From assembly GCA_026418625.1 (NCBI GenBank), contig JAOABA010000053.1, forward strand, positions 1 through 64,000: a DNA stretch of 64,000 nucleotides, read 5' to 3'. The notes beneath the pieces were generated by a model. The model saw only the letters and a list, made by a program, of their open reading frames with translations. It ran no database searches and was not told the DNA's origin. This document shows positions 17,634 through 28,537 of the stretch, in pieces; position 1 is the first letter of the stretch; every line of letters begins with the position of its first letter. Origin of the DNA: Candidatus Kapaibacterium sp. (GTDB lineage Bacteria > Bacteroidota > Ignavibacteria > Kapaibacteriales > UBA2268). A program made the translations under genes and the position numbers.

Positions 17634-18458
17634 TTAATTTTTTATTTTAGTGTAATCTATCTCAGACCCCATTAAACTATGCGGTATAAGGAAAGTAGCA
17701 ATGGTAATTATTGCAGCTATATAAATCCAGTGTTTTTTATCTGGATTTTTTCTGATTTTGAAATAAGCGATTAACCATCCCAGAAACATAACTGCAGATT
17801 TATTGTCTGTCAAATCACCAAAATTAAGCCAACCTTTCAGAGGCCATCCGGTCCAAAACTCTCCAAAGGCATAATATTGCATAATTGGTCCAAAAATAAC
17901 TACCCCAAAAAACATCAAAATTAAAGTTATCAATGTTAATTTAACATAATTTTTCCCTTTAAAAATAGCTTCGAAGGCTGTTCTTGTTGAAAATATAACT
18001 GCGGAAAAAACAAAAATTATATGAGTGATTAATAGCCAATTAGGAACAACGCCTTTGAATCTTGTTATTACAGGTTTTTCAATCAATTTGACTTTTTCCC
18101 CAGTATTTTTAATTAAGTTAATATTATACATAATCTTACCTGCTGGAGGTTGATTTGGAATGAAGGCAATCAAGCTATCATCAGAGCGCATCATATCAAT
18201 AGTTGTCCAATCGTCGTGACTTGGGTGCCTTCTGTAATTCATCTCTGCTTTGATTTCTCTGTTCTTAACAATTATATAGACTTTTTGATCAGTATTTCCC
18301 TCGTGGGTCCGTGGAAGAGAAAACTTAATTTTTTCACCCTCGAGTTCAATTTGTCCTCTGAAAGGATATGTTGGTCCAGTTGTTCTCTGATAAATAGCAA
18401 ATCCGGACATTATAATAATTGCCAATACCCATAAAATAATATTCTTTGTTAAACTCAT
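17634..18458 (-). CDS. Multi-pass membrane protein with N-terminal extracytoplasmic domain, unknown
   Basis: Not recognised. The 274-residue protein has an N-terminal membrane anchor (ILWVLAIIIMSGFAIY) and an extracytoplasmic beta-rich domain of about 110 residues (YPFRGQIELEGEKIKFSLPR). Four further hydrophobic helices follow: LLITHIIFVFSAVIFS, LTLITLILMFFGVVIFG, AVMFLGWLIAY and WIYIAAIITIATFLIP. FGEFWTGWPLKGWLNFGDLTDN between helices is distinctive. It lies 20 bp downstream of the S41 protease gene on the same strand and may be co-transcribed. Confidence 0.65.
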   Translation of the reverse strand: MSLTKNIILWVLAIIIMSGFAIYQRTTGPTYPFRGQIELEGEKIKFSLPRTHEGNTDQKVYIIVKNREIKAEMNYRRHPSHDDWTTIDMMRSDDSLIAFIPNQPPAGKIMYNINLIKNTGEKVKLIEKPVITRFKGVVPNWLLITHIIFVFSAVIFSTRTAFEAIFKGKNYVKLTLITLILMFFGVVIFGPIMQYYAFGEFWTGWPLKGWLNFGDLTDNKSAVMFLGWLIAYFKIRKNPDKKHWIYIAAIITIATFLIPHSLMGSEIDYTKIKN

Positions 18459-18478
18459 ATTTATCCTTTAAAATTAGA

Positions 18479-20095
18479 TTAGTTTAATAATTTTTCAGCT
18501 TCCGGAATTAAACTTATTGCAAAATTTATTGGTTTATCAAGCACATAATGAATATTATAAAAACCTGCGTCACCCCAAAGTGAAAAAGCAATAGTTGATT
18601 TTAGAAACTGCCGTATATATTCTTTATCCTGCTGATACATTTGTTCATTCCATATATTTTTATTCTTAGTTAATTGTGATATTTCATCAAGCATTGTGTC
18701 GCTGACCTTAAAAGTTTTCATAAAATCGCTTACATTACTTTTATACTTTTTTGTAATTTCATCCCTAAACTTTGATAAGTAAATATAAGAATATTCCAGA
18801 AAAATTCCTCTGCTTTTCATAACAAGGGTTAAAGCTGTTGTTGTGTCATCTTTAATAAAATAATCGGGAAATATACCGCCACCCCCAACCAAGCTCCTTC
18901 CTTTCAAGGATTTATAAACAGGTAATTGATTACCCATATTAATATTTTTTAGCATAGTCTCCATTTTTTGAATAGTTTGCTTGTCAATCTCAAGATTAGT
19001 AGAAGGTTCCAATGTTATTTTATCTTTGTTTAATTTTTTCTGGACTGATCTACCTGATGGAGTGTAATATGATGCAACGGTAAGACTAAATGCTGAACCA
19101 TCCTTAAACTCAAAATATTTTTGAACAGTCCCTTTTCCAAAGGACTGACTGCCAATGACTAAACCCCTGTCCAAATCTTGCATAGCACCTGCAAATATTT
19201 CACTTGCCGAAGCAGACTGCTCATCAATAATAACAATAATCGGCAGTTTTTCGAATTTTTTATTGCCTTTGCTTGTATATTCGAGTTTGTATTCAGGATT
19301 TTTCGAAGTCGTATAAGTAATTTTTTGTCCTTCAGGGACTAATTCCCCAATTATTTTAACAACCTGTTCAAGATAACCTCCTTGATTGCTTCTTAAATCA
19401 AAAATTAAGGACTTCATACCATTTTTTTTGAGGTCATCAAGTGCTTCCATAAATTCATTATAACAATTCGAGGTAAATCTTGATGATTTAATAAACCCGA
19501 TATTAGTTTCTGGAAAAATAAATTTCGAAACTATACTATTTGTTTTAATATTTTTTCTTGTTAAAATATATTCATTTAAACTTGAATTTGAACCTCTTTT
19601 TATTATTAATGATAATTTTGTTCCAACTTCTCCATTAATTTTTTCTGCTACCAAATTTTGATTTGCTTTTATAACGTTTTCTCCATTTAAAAATAGAATT
19701 TTATCGCCGGGCATAATGCCTGCAGAATCAGCCGGTCCACCGGGGGATACTGCTATGATTGTAATTGTATCATTAATTGGATAAATTGTTATACCAACTC
19801 CATCATACTTACCTGAATAAGTTTCTATAAAATTTTTATATGTTTGGGCTGATAAATACTGAGAATTTGGATCTAAGGATTGTAGTAGTGAATTAAAAGC
19901 TATTTCACTGACTTTCTTTATATCAAAAGTATCATTATAATTTTGATATGCAGTCAGCAAAAGATCTCTGAATTTTTGTGCTTCATAATTAATTTCATTT
20001 TCAATTTCGGATTCTTTAGACTGAAATCCAAATACTAATAGAATAATCAATGTTATCGAAACAAATAAAAAAAATATTTTTTTGTTCTTCATCAT
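18479..20095 (-). CDS. S41-family C-terminal processing protease (Ctp-like)
   Basis: The 538-residue protein has an N-terminal signal/anchor (IFFLFVSITLIILLVFG), a PDZ domain at about 93-175 (YDGVGITIYP.. SPGGPADSAGIMPGDKIL), and an S41 catalytic core. The nucleophile Ser lies in QSASASEIFAG (294-298) and the general-base Lys is K321 in FGKGTVQ. A C-terminal extension of about 170 residues is typical of Bacteroidota-type Ctps. Such proteases cleave C-termini of exported proteins in the periplasm. Two start Mets are adjacent; either is possible. Confidence 0.93.
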   Translation of the reverse strand: MMKNKKIFFLFVSITLIILLVFGFQSKESEIENEINYEAQKFRDLLLTAYQNYNDTFDIKKVSEIAFNSLLQSLDPNSQYLSAQTYKNFIETYSGKYDGVGITIYPINDTITIIAVSPGGPADSAGIMPGDKILFLNGENVIKANQNLVAEKINGEVGTKLSLIIKRGSNSSLNEYILTRKNIKTNSIVSKFIFPETNIGFIKSSRFTSNCYNEFMEALDDLKKNGMKSLIFDLRSNQGGYLEQVVKIIGELVPEGQKITYTTSKNPEYKLEYTSKGNKKFEKLPIIVIIDEQSASASEIFAGAMQDLDRGLVIGSQSFGKGTVQKYFEFKDGSAFSLTVASYYTPSGRSVQKKLNKDKITLEPSTNLEIDKQTIQKMETMLKNINMGNQLPVYKSLKGRSLVGGGGIFPDYFIKDDTTTALTLVMKSRGIFLEYSYIYLSKFRDEITKKYKSNVSDFMKTFKVSDTMLDEISQLTKNKNIWNEQMYQQDKEYIRQFLKSTIAFSLWGDAGFYNIHYVLDKPINFAISLIPEAEKLLN

Positions 20096-20174
20096 TTAAA
20101 AAATTTCTCTTAAAGTTAATTAACATCATAAAGACAAATAATAAAAAAAAAGATTTGACAAAATTGAAAAAAAA

Positions 20175-20200
20175 ACGGGAAGTAGTTGCCTACCTCCCGT
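20175..20200 (-). terminator. Rho-independent terminator of the 2771-residue surface protein gene
   Basis: On the minus strand an 11-bp stem (ACGGGAGGTAG/CTACTTCCCGT, one G-T pair) with loop GCAA is followed by a run of T. It lies 21 bp after the stop of the Ig-repeat gene. Confidence 0.9.
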
Positions 20201-20221
20201 TTATATAGAGCTGCTTTATTT

Positions 20222-23200
20222 TTATGGCATCAATATGAATGGTATGATAACCATTTCGTTTCCTGCAGTAACTTTTACAATATACTGACCTGCTGCAACA
20301 TTGCTGAATGGAATTTCAACAACTTTGGTTCCAATCGGAAGCTCATTGTTGTTCATAGCAACAGTAACTTTTTCACCAGCCATATTGTAAACTTCGATAC
20401 TAAATGCTATGCTTTCGAAGACCTGAATGTTGAAGGATATTTTGTCCTTTGCCGGGTTAGGAACGATATCTCCAACTTCGAACAGTGAGTTTTGCGATAA
20501 ATTATCGCCTTCTATAGCATCTCTGAACCTTGCTGTTCTTTGGTTTGTAGGATTACCTACACCACTTCCGAAGCAGAAGTTTTCAGTTCCAAGACCGGGA
20601 TTACCATTATATCCCCAGATTCTGATATGATATCTTGTAAGAGCTGTTAACCCAGTCATTGTAAATGAATTGCTAGTTCCCCAATAAACAATTTTGTTAT
20701 TGTCAGATGGAGTTCCAATACTTGGAGCTGAACTATAATTATTATCAGCAGCATCGTATTCAACTCCTGTTTCTGGGGTTACATTTACTGCGGATGCAAC
20801 TCTTGCAACAACAAAGCTACCACTACCTGAACCACGGTTCCAATTGATAGTAAATCTATCGCTCCTAACATCATAGAAAGTAATATTAAATGCCTGTGTT
20901 GTTGGTTGTGAAGCAATAACTTTGAATTCATTGCTGACACCAGCTTCGAATGCTTCACCGCCATTATTATCAGCTTTAATTTTGACACCCACCTCACCAT
21001 TATTATTAGTGTAAGTCACAGATATTACAACCGAAGAATTGCCTTCCAAAATAGTTCCTGAACCACTAACTGTTCCTGAACCAGTATTAACGGTAATATT
21101 AATTGGTGTATCTTCGTTAACAAAATACTCTTCATCATTATCCATTGCAGTGACAGTTATATCGAATGCTTCACCAGAATTCTGGGTTCCAATTTCTGAT
21201 ATAACAAGATACGGACCTGTTACAGTAATTTCTAATGTTCTGGCTTCGCTTTCTCCACAGTCGTTACTAGTTGTAACACTCAAAATACCTGAAGTAGCAT
21301 CACCACCGAAATTTAATGTAACACTATTTCCTGAACCGTTAATAGTAACATCGCTTCCGGAGTAACTCCAATTATAAGTCATTCCCTCAATTTCAGGAAC
21401 TGTAAAGACAACTCCGTTTTGCGGTCTTGCAACAGTTGTTGTGTATTGAGTGAACTCACCGGGCATTTCTGGAGCATCAAGAACATCTACTTCAACTGAA
21501 AGGGTCTTAATACAACCATTAGCTGTAATAATATTTACGAAATATTCGCCTGAATTTATTAATTCTGCATTTTCAATAATCGGATTTTGCTCATCTGATT
21601 CAAAACCATTTGGACCAGTCCATTGATAAGCAACACCACCTTGAGCAGTGAGTTCAATTGAAGTGCCTTCACAAACTGGGCTATTGCTACCTATTGAAGC
21701 ATTTGGTAATGGATTGACCACAACTGATTTAATTCTTGGTAGTGAAGCTCCACAGGAATTTACCGCTACAACTTCCAAATCACCACTTGTTGCATTCTCA
21801 CCGAAATTAAGAATAACACTATTTCCATTTTCTAAAATCTCAACTCCTTCACCAGTAAAGTTCCAGTTATAATCAATGCCATCTACTGGAGGAACTATGT
21901 ATTCAACATTTTGAGTTCCTTGGCATACTTCATCTTCACCTGCAGTGAATTGACCAAGCTGCGATGGTGTTTCTTCAACATCAATTTCAACAATATCAGA
22001 TGTATTAACACAGCCATCTTTTGTTACTACAACTGAATAGTCTCCTTCATCAAAGACTTGTATATTCTCAATTGTATAGCTTGATTCAGTTGCTCCAAGA
22101 ATTTCGAGACTGTTGAACAACCATTGATAAGTTGCACCCTCTACTTCTACTGCATTCAAAGTAACATCAGAACCATTACAAACATTCCTGATTGGAGCTC
22201 CAAGAATTTGTGCATTAGGAAGTTCTTTTTCGATGACTGTAATTTCTCCGTTCATCGCAATTGAACAGCCTGTATTATCATTGGTTGATACTACTGTGTA
22301 AATTCCTGCTAAAACGTTATCCCAAACTAAAGCGTCACCCGTTCCAGCAAGAGCATCACCTTCAGGATTTCCATTTTTCATTAATTGATAAGTGAAACCA
22401 ATATCAGAATTATCTAATGTAAGGGTTACTCCGTTATCACCCTCACAATATTCTGTATTTCCACTTAATTCATATACTGTTGGTAATGGTAATTCATTAA
22501 TAACAACCTCACCATTCATTGTGTTTGAGCATCCTGTCAAGTCGTTATAAGCTACAACTACATAGGTGCCGCTTGTTTTATTTGTCCATACAATAGAATT
22601 ACCTGTTCCAGCTAAGGGTTGACCATCTTCAACTCCGTTTTTAAACAATTGGTAACTCACTCCGATTTCTGATGATGATAATTCTAATGAAGCATCATCT
22701 GCTCCTGCACAATAAGTCTCGTCTCCAATAAGATTAAAGGCAGTTGGATAAGCACTGACATTAATTGTAACATTATCACCTTCATCATTGTTTACACATA
22801 ATGCATCACTGACAGATATAACTTTATAAGTTAATGTTTGATCAGCATTTTCAATTACTACTTGATATTCATAATCATTGATATTATTAATTTCTTGATT
22901 TTCCTGTCCATCAAAGTAAACAATGTTAAAGGGTGCTGTTCCTGTTAAAGTGAATGTAAATATTGCGTCTTCACCTTCACACAACGGACCATTTCCAGTC
23001 AAAGTTGCTGATGGCTTATCATTTACAATAAGCTGAGCTGCTTCGGTAGCTAACCATTCAGGATTGTTGCAATTATTTTGAGCTTCGAGTCTATAATAAT
23101 AACCATCCATAGTTCCATCAATGAAACCTTCGTTAATGGTTAATGTATTTGTATTTACACCATCATAGATTTCATTATCAGGAACTACACTCCAGTTCTC

Positions 23201-26200
23201 CCCATCAGTGCTTAATGTCCATCTATATGTCAAGTTATCACCTGAGAATTCTGCTGTGAATTCTGCAGCTTGTCCTTCACATAAGATTTCGTCAATAGGA
23301 TCAAGAACAACACTTGGTGCTGATAGTAAGTTTAATAGAGCTGTATTTGATTCAATATTTGCTTCACAATTATTTGAGACAACAACCTTAAATAAGTTAC
23401 CATCCATATCAATAGTAAGATTGCTAACCTGTAGTGTAGAAGTTGTTGTTCCATTGTATATATTATTATCTTCAAGCTCGCTCCAGTTATTACCTTGATC
23501 TGTGCTAATCATCCATTGATAATCAATGGGTGTAGAACCAGTAACTTGAACAGTAAAGATGGCAGTTCCATTAACACATCCATCATAATTTTCAGGATGA
23601 CTAGCTATTACTGGAGCAGTTTTGACTGACAAAGTAGCAACATTTGAAGCAACACTTTCTTGACAACTATTTGAAGCTAAAAGCCTAAACTGATAACCAT
23701 TCATACCAACTGTTACATCAGATAAAGTCAATGTTGTAGTATTATAACCAGAATAGGTAATTCCATCCATATCCTCTTCGATATCAACAAAGTTTTGACC
23801 ATCAGTGCTTCGTTGCCATTGATATGTCATCGGGTCATCTGTTCCATTTACAGTAGTAGTGAATGAGTGTTCACCAGAATTTTCACAAACTTCTAAATCA
23901 GCAGGATGACTGACAAAAGTTGGAGGATAAAGTATTGTTAATTCGGCAACATCAGAAGCAACCCAATTTTGTGGGCAACCGCTGTTTTTGGCTAATAACC
24001 TGAACTGATAACCATCGAGACCGCTTACATCCGAAATTGTTAATTCAATTGTGTTAAAACCGCTATATATCTCTCCATCGGTGTTTTCATCAATATCTTC
24101 GAAGCCATTTCCAGCGTCTCTTTGCCACTTGTATTCATCAGCAAAGAAAGGATCTGAATAAAAGATATGGCTTGTTCCATTGCATACTTCGGCACTCTCA
24201 GGATTAGCATCTGTAAAGTCAGGTTCTGCTGGAACCAAAAGAACTGCAGGATTAGATGCTGCCCAATTTTCCGGACATCCGTTATTTTTTGCGAGAAGTC
24301 TATATTCATATCCGTCAAGTCCGGTTACATCGCTTATATGAAGTGAAGTAGTGTTAAATCCACTATAAACTCCACCATCAGTATTAGAATTAATATCCTG
24401 ATAATTTATTCCGTCATACCTTTGCCATTTAACAACATCAGCATTTGTAGGTGTTGAAACAAAGGTATGCTCTGAGCCAGCACAAAGAAGAACATCTTGT
24501 GGATGATTTCCTGTAAAATCGGGCTCTGTTGGAACTGTTAACAATGCTGATTCAGAAGCAGCCCAATTTTCTGGACAACCCATATTTCTTGCAAGAAGTC
24601 TATAAGTATAACCATCAAGACCACTTACATTCGAGATATTAAGTGAAGTTGTGTTATAACCTGAATAAACGCCATTGTCTGTGTTTGCATTAATATCAAC
24701 AAAGCCTTGTCCATTGTTTCTTTGCCACTTATATTCATCTGCATTAATGGGAGCTGATACAAACGAATGGTTGTTGCCTGAGCAAACTGTAGCATTCTCG
24801 GGTTGATTTCCTTCGAAATCTGGTTCAAGTGGAACTGTTATTGTAACTACATCAGATGACACCCAGTTCAAGGGACATCCGCTATTTCTTGCGTATAATC
24901 TAAACGAAAAGCCATCAAGACCTGTAACATCGCTAATTTCTAATGTCGGTGTGTTATAACCTGAATAAATTCCTCCATCAGTAAATTCATCAATATCTTC
25001 AAAATCATTCCCATCATTCCTTTGCCATCTGAATTCATTTGCATTAGTTGGATTTGTAACGAATGAATAGCTCGAACCTGAACAAACAACTGCATCTTCT
25101 GGTTGTCCATTAGTAAAGTTCGGTTCTGTTGGAACAGTTAATGTTGCAACATTCGAAGAAGACCATTCTGACGGACATCCATTGTTTCTTGCTAACAATT
25201 TGTATTTATACCCATTCAATCCATTAACATTCGTTATATTGAGGGATGTTGTTGTAAAGCCTGAATAAACTCCGCCATCGAGAGTTCCATTAATATCAAC
25301 AAAACCATTTCCATCATCTCGTTGCCATTTATATTGGTTTGCATTTGCTGGAGTTGATGTAAATGTATGTTCTGAACCTTGGCAAATAGTTGCATCGCTT
25401 GGATGATTACCAGTAAAGTCAGGATATAGACTAACTGTTAATGTTGCAAAGTCTGAAGGTATTCCATTTGTTGGACAATTACCTGTATTAAATGCAAGGA
25501 CTCTGAATTGATAACCATTGTAATTATTAACATTTGCAATATGTAATGTGTTGGTTGTTACATTATCAAAATCATCGTTATCCGGAACGCTACTCCATTC
25601 TGCTTGTGCATCTTCTCTAAATTGCCATTGATAGGAAGAAGCATTATTAAATTGAGCAGTAAAATTATGCTGACTATTTTCACATACACCTGCATTTTCT
25701 GGCGAACTGACAAGTGTTGGTTGGCTCACAACAGTTAAAGTGGCTTCATTAGAAGTAATAATAGTTAACGGACAAGCTGAATTCAAAGCTCTCACTCGAT
25801 ATCTATTATTATTCAAGCCTGTTACATCGGATATAACAAGAGTAGAAGTTTGTGTCCCTGAATAAACACCTCCATCACTTAAATTATTCCATCCAACGTT
25901 GAAAATCTGCCAGATATAATTTGTAGCATTGTTTGTTGTTACACTGAATTGAGTAGAACTACCATCACATACTGAGTGGCTCTGTGGCTGTGATGTAAAT
26001 TCTGGATTGGGTAAGTAAGAAATACCTACAATGTTTGATGCTATCCAATTTGTTGGACAATTGTTATTTCTTGCTATTAAGCGGAAATAATAATCAGATA
26101 GACCGCTTACATCAAGAATATCTAATGTTGTTGTGTTAACCCCATCAAAAACATCGTTGTCGGGAACATCATTCCAATTATTCTGGTTTAATGAATATTG

Positions 26201-28537
26201 CCATTTTACTTCAGTTTGTGGTGTAACTACCGCTGTAAATTGTCCAGAGCCGTAATTGCAAACTTCAATACTCTGTGGTTGTGTTGTAAACACAGGAATT
26301 GGTGTTACCGTTAATTCTGCAGAATTTGAGTTAGTCCAAGATGTTGGACAACCGCTGTTTCTGGCTAATAATCTATATTCATAACCATCAAGACCGGTAA
26401 CATCAGATATAGTCAGTGAAGTCGTATTAAATCCACTGTAAATTCCTCCGTCCGTAGTTCCATCAATATCAGCAAAACCATTTCCATCATTACGTTGCCA
26501 TTTATATTGATTTGCATTAGCTGGAGTTGAAGTAAATATATGGCTTCCTCCCTGACATACTGTTGCGTTTACGGGATGATTTCCAGTAAAGTTTGGCTCA
26601 GTAGGAACAGTAAGTGTGGCTGAATTTGATGTTACCCAAGCTGTTGGACAACCATTATTTTTTGCTAATAGTCTATATTGATATCCATTCAAGCCTGTAA
26701 CATCTGATATATTCAATGAAGTTGTTGTAAATCCGCTATAAACTCCACCATCCAAAGTTCCGTTCACATCAATAAATCCGCTTCCATCATTTCTTTGCCA
26801 TTTATAAGTATCAGCATTTGTTGGTGTGGAACTAAACGTGTGGTTTGCACCTTGGCAAACAGTAGCATTAGCAGGATGATTTCCAGTAAAATCTGGCTCA
26901 TTTGGAACTGTTAAAGTAACAATATTTGATGAATTCCAGTTCGCTGGACAACCTTGATTTTTTGCTAATAATCTGTATGTATAACCATTAAGTCCAGTAA
27001 CATTTGAAATATTTAATGAAATAGTATTAAATCCGCTATAAACTCCACCGTCAAGTGTTCCATTAATATCAACAAAACCATTGCCATCATTTCTTTGCCA
27101 CTTATATGTGTCTGCATTTAAGGGATTAGAAGTGAATGTGTGGTTCGACCCTTTGCAAATTGTTGCATCAGAAGGCTGATTTCCTGTAAAATCTGGTTCC
27201 AAAGGAACGGTTAAAAAAGCTTCATCTGATTCAACCCAATTTGTGGGACATCCTTGATTCCTTGCTAATAACTTAAATGCATAGCCATCAAGACCAGTGA
27301 CATCAGATATTTGTAATGCCGTAGTTGTATAATTTGAATATACACCTCCGTCTGTAGTTCCATCAATATCAACGTAACCATTGCCATCATTTCTTTGCCA
27401 TTTGTATTCATTTGCATTTGATGGATTAGAAGTAAACTGATATGATGTTCCATTACATACAATTGCATCTACTGGGTGATTTCCTGTGAAATTAGGCAAT
27501 TGTATAACTGTTATTGTAACTTGTGTTCTTGTATTACTTTCAAGCTGTGTTACTGTATTAAATGAAGAAACCCAGTAACTTGTATTTTGAGTTAGCTGTG
27601 GGGTTTCCCAAGTATTAACACCGTTATTAGCACCTCCGTTATCAAGTCTATTACCTCCTGATGCAGCATCATAAAATCTAAATTCATAGTTATTAACATC
27701 ATCTGGGTCAATTATTGCTGTTGTATTATAACAAATCGGTGCAGGTGGATTGCTAATTGTTGGTGGATTAGGTAATGTCGTTACAGCTTGTGAATAAGTC
27801 GCCCAGGTGCTATACCTATAGCCTGATTTAGCCCTTATCTGCCAATAATAATCTTCATCGTTGTCCAAATCTTCAATAATAAGTGGATTAGCGTCATCAC
27901 CCAAGTCTGCCGGATCATAACCTTCAATTAAATTGCTCCAAGTTGAGTTATTTGTGCCATCGAGCATAAAATCATAACCATCGAAAACGCCTGTTGGCTC
28001 TGTCCATCCAGCCTGAAATTGGATATTGGTTACATTAGAAACTGATAAATTAGTTGGTGCTTCTGGGGTAATATTAGTTGTTCTTGGATTACCAGAGCTA
28101 CCATTCGAAGTTAAATACTCTGCAGTTGAAAACCCAGTGCCATTATACTCAAAAACCTTAACAGTATAATAAGCCCCGGCTACGAGATTTGTCAAAGTAA
28201 CATATCTACCTGTGCCATCATAAACGATATAGTCATTCTGAGCACCGGAATTAATGTCTGTGCCAGAAGGACTCCCATAATTCCAGTCACTGCTCGCCTG
28301 ATAACCTGCAGAAAAATCAACTGGATTGGCTATTGTAACTGGTGTGCTCGTTGAATGCTGCGAAACAACAAATATCCTACGAGCTCCGTTACCACGAGTA
28401 ACATTTATTCTCATAGAACTTGTTGTAATACTACTGAATGTGATGTTTGTTGCTTGCACTGTTGGTGGTGCTGAATAAGCAAAATCGCTTATCAAAGCAA
28501 TCAACAAAAGCGAAATAAGAAGTTTTACAAAACGCAT
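20222..28537 (-). CDS. Giant secreted Ig-like repeat protein with T9SS sorting domain (2771 aa)
   Basis: The signal peptide (LLISLLLIALISDFAYS) is followed by an FN3-like module (PTVQATNITFSSITTSSMRI..) and a second FN3-type domain. About fifteen tandem Ig-like domains of about 100 residues come next, each with two conserved Cys (VC.G and N.GCP), KWQRNDG and YRLLA.N. Several PKD/Ig_7-like domains follow, then a second copy of the FN3-like module (TQAFNITFYDVRSDRF..), and a C-terminal type-A T9SS domain (VPNPAKDKISFNI.. NVAAGQYIVKV). It should be exported through Sec and then T9SS to the cell surface. Paired Cys suggest one disulfide per Ig unit. Role as adhesin or matrix filament is inference. 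It has its own terminator. Confidence 0.93.
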   Translation of the reverse strand: MRFVKLLISLLLIALISDFAYSAPPTVQATNITFSSITTSSMRINVTRGNGARRIFVVSQHSTSTPVTIANPVDFSAGYQASSDWNYGSPSGTDINSGAQNDYIVYDGTGRYVTLTNLVAGAYYTVKVFEYNGTGFSTAEYLTSNGSSGNPRTTNITPEAPTNLSVSNVTNIQFQAGWTEPTGVFDGYDFMLDGTNNSTWSNLIEGYDPADLGDDANPLIIEDLDNDEDYYWQIRAKSGYRYSTWATYSQAVTTLPNPPTISNPPAPICYNTTAIIDPDDVNNYEFRFYDAASGGNRLDNGGANNGVNTWETPQLTQNTSYWVSSFNTVTQLESNTRTQVTITVIQLPNFTGNHPVDAIVCNGTSYQFTSNPSNANEYKWQRNDGNGYVDIDGTTDGGVYSNYTTTALQISDVTGLDGYAFKLLARNQGCPTNWVESDEAFLTVPLEPDFTGNQPSDATICKGSNHTFTSNPLNADTYKWQRNDGNGFVDINGTLDGGVYSGFNTISLNISNVTGLNGYTYRLLAKNQGCPANWNSSNIVTLTVPNEPDFTGNHPANATVCQGANHTFSSTPTNADTYKWQRNDGSGFIDVNGTLDGGVYSGFTTTSLNISDVTGLNGYQYRLLAKNNGCPTAWVTSNSATLTVPTEPNFTGNHPVNATVCQGGSHIFTSTPANANQYKWQRNDGNGFADIDGTTDGGIYSGFNTTSLTISDVTGLDGYEYRLLARNSGCPTSWTNSNSAELTVTPIPVFTTQPQSIEVCNYGSGQFTAVVTPQTEVKWQYSLNQNNWNDVPDNDVFDGVNTTTLDILDVSGLSDYYFRLIARNNNCPTNWIASNIVGISYLPNPEFTSQPQSHSVCDGSSTQFSVTTNNATNYIWQIFNVGWNNLSDGGVYSGTQTSTLVISDVTGLNNNRYRVRALNSACPLTIITSNEATLTVVSQPTLVSSPENAGVCENSQHNFTAQFNNASSYQWQFREDAQAEWSSVPDNDDFDNVTTNTLHIANVNNYNGYQFRVLAFNTGNCPTNGIPSDFATLTVSLYPDFTGNHPSDATICQGSEHTFTSTPANANQYKWQRDDGNGFVDINGTLDGGVYSGFTTTSLNITNVNGLNGYKYKLLARNNGCPSEWSSSNVATLTVPTEPNFTNGQPEDAVVCSGSSYSFVTNPTNANEFRWQRNDGNDFEDIDEFTDGGIYSGYNTPTLEISDVTGLDGFSFRLYARNSGCPLNWVSSDVVTITVPLEPDFEGNQPENATVCSGNNHSFVSAPINADEYKWQRNNGQGFVDINANTDNGVYSGYNTTSLNISNVSGLDGYTYRLLARNMGCPENWAASESALLTVPTEPDFTGNHPQDVLLCAGSEHTFVSTPTNADVVKWQRYDGINYQDINSNTDGGVYSGFNTTSLHISDVTGLDGYEYRLLAKNNGCPENWAASNPAVLLVPAEPDFTDANPESAEVCNGTSHIFYSDPFFADEYKWQRDAGNGFEDIDENTDGEIYSGFNTIELTISDVSGLDGYQFRLLAKNSGCPQNWVASDVAELTILYPPTFVSHPADLEVCENSGEHSFTTTVNGTDDPMTYQWQRSTDGQNFVDIEEDMDGITYSGYNTTTLTLSDVTVGMNGYQFRLLASNSCQESVASNVATLSVKTAPVIASHPENYDGCVNGTAIFTVQVTGSTPIDYQWMISTDQGNNWSELEDNNIYNGTTTSTLQVSNLTIDMDGNLFKVVVSNNCEANIESNTALLNLLSAPSVVLDPIDEILCEGQAAEFTAEFSGDNLTYRWTLSTDGENWSVVPDNEIYDGVNTNTLTINEGFIDGTMDGYYYRLEAQNNCNNPEWLATEAAQLIVNDKPSATLTGNGPLCEGEDAIFTFTLTGTAPFNIVYFDGQENQEINNINDYEYQVVIENADQTLTYKVISVSDALCVNNDEGDNVTINVSAYPTAFNLIGDETYCAGADDASLELSSSEIGVSYQLFKNGVEDGQPLAGTGNSIVWTNKTSGTYVVVAYNDLTGCSNTMNGEVVINELPLPTVYELSGNTEYCEGDNGVTLTLDNSDIGFTYQLMKNGNPEGDALAGTGDALVWDNVLAGIYTVVSTNDNTGCSIAMNGEITVIEKELPNAQILGAPIRNVCNGSDVTLNAVEVEGATYQWLFNSLEILGATESSYTIENIQVFDEGDYSVVVTKDGCVNTSDIVEIDVEETPSQLGQFTAGEDEVCQGTQNVEYIVPPVDGIDYNWNFTGEGVEILENGNSVILNFGENATSGDLEVVAVNSCGASLPRIKSVVVNPLPNASIGSNSPVCEGTSIELTAQGGVAYQWTGPNGFESDEQNPIIENAELINSGEYFVNIITANGCIKTLSVEVDVLDAPEMPGEFTQYTTTVARPQNGVVFTVPEIEGMTYNWSYSGSDVTINGSGNSVTLNFGGDATSGILSVTTSNDCGESEARTLEITVTGPYLVISEIGTQNSGEAFDITVTAMDNDEEYFVNEDTPINITVNTGSGTVSGSGTILEGNSSVVISVTYTNNNGEVGVKIKADNNGGEAFEAGVSNEFKVIASQPTTQAFNITFYDVRSDRFTINWNRGSGSGSFVVARVASAVNVTPETGVEYDAADNNYSSAPSIGTPSDNNKIVYWGTSNSFTMTGLTALTRYHIRIWGYNGNPGLGTENFCFGSGVGNPTNQRTARFRDAIEGDNLSQNSLFEVGDIVPNPAKDKISFNIQVFESIAFSIEVYNMAGEKVTVAMNNNELPIGTKVVEIPFSNVAAGQYIVKVTAGNEMVIIPFILMP
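23924..25423 (-). repeat. Five tandem 300-bp Ig-domain units
   Basis: Between the PDF codon at 25423 and the PTF codon at 23923 lie exactly 1500 bp, five 100-codon units (units 8-12 of the protein) with no indel. They share TKWQR/YKWQR, GVYSGxNT and NxGCP blocks. Confidence 0.93.
26298..27497 (-). repeat. Four tandem 300-bp Ig-domain units
   Basis: Exactly 1200 bp between the start of unit 1 (PNFTGNHP, near 27497) and unit 5 (PVFTTQP, near 26297). This is a second run of the same 100-codon unit. Three more divergent units of unequal length (5-7, 25424-26297) separate the two arrays. Confidence 0.93.
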
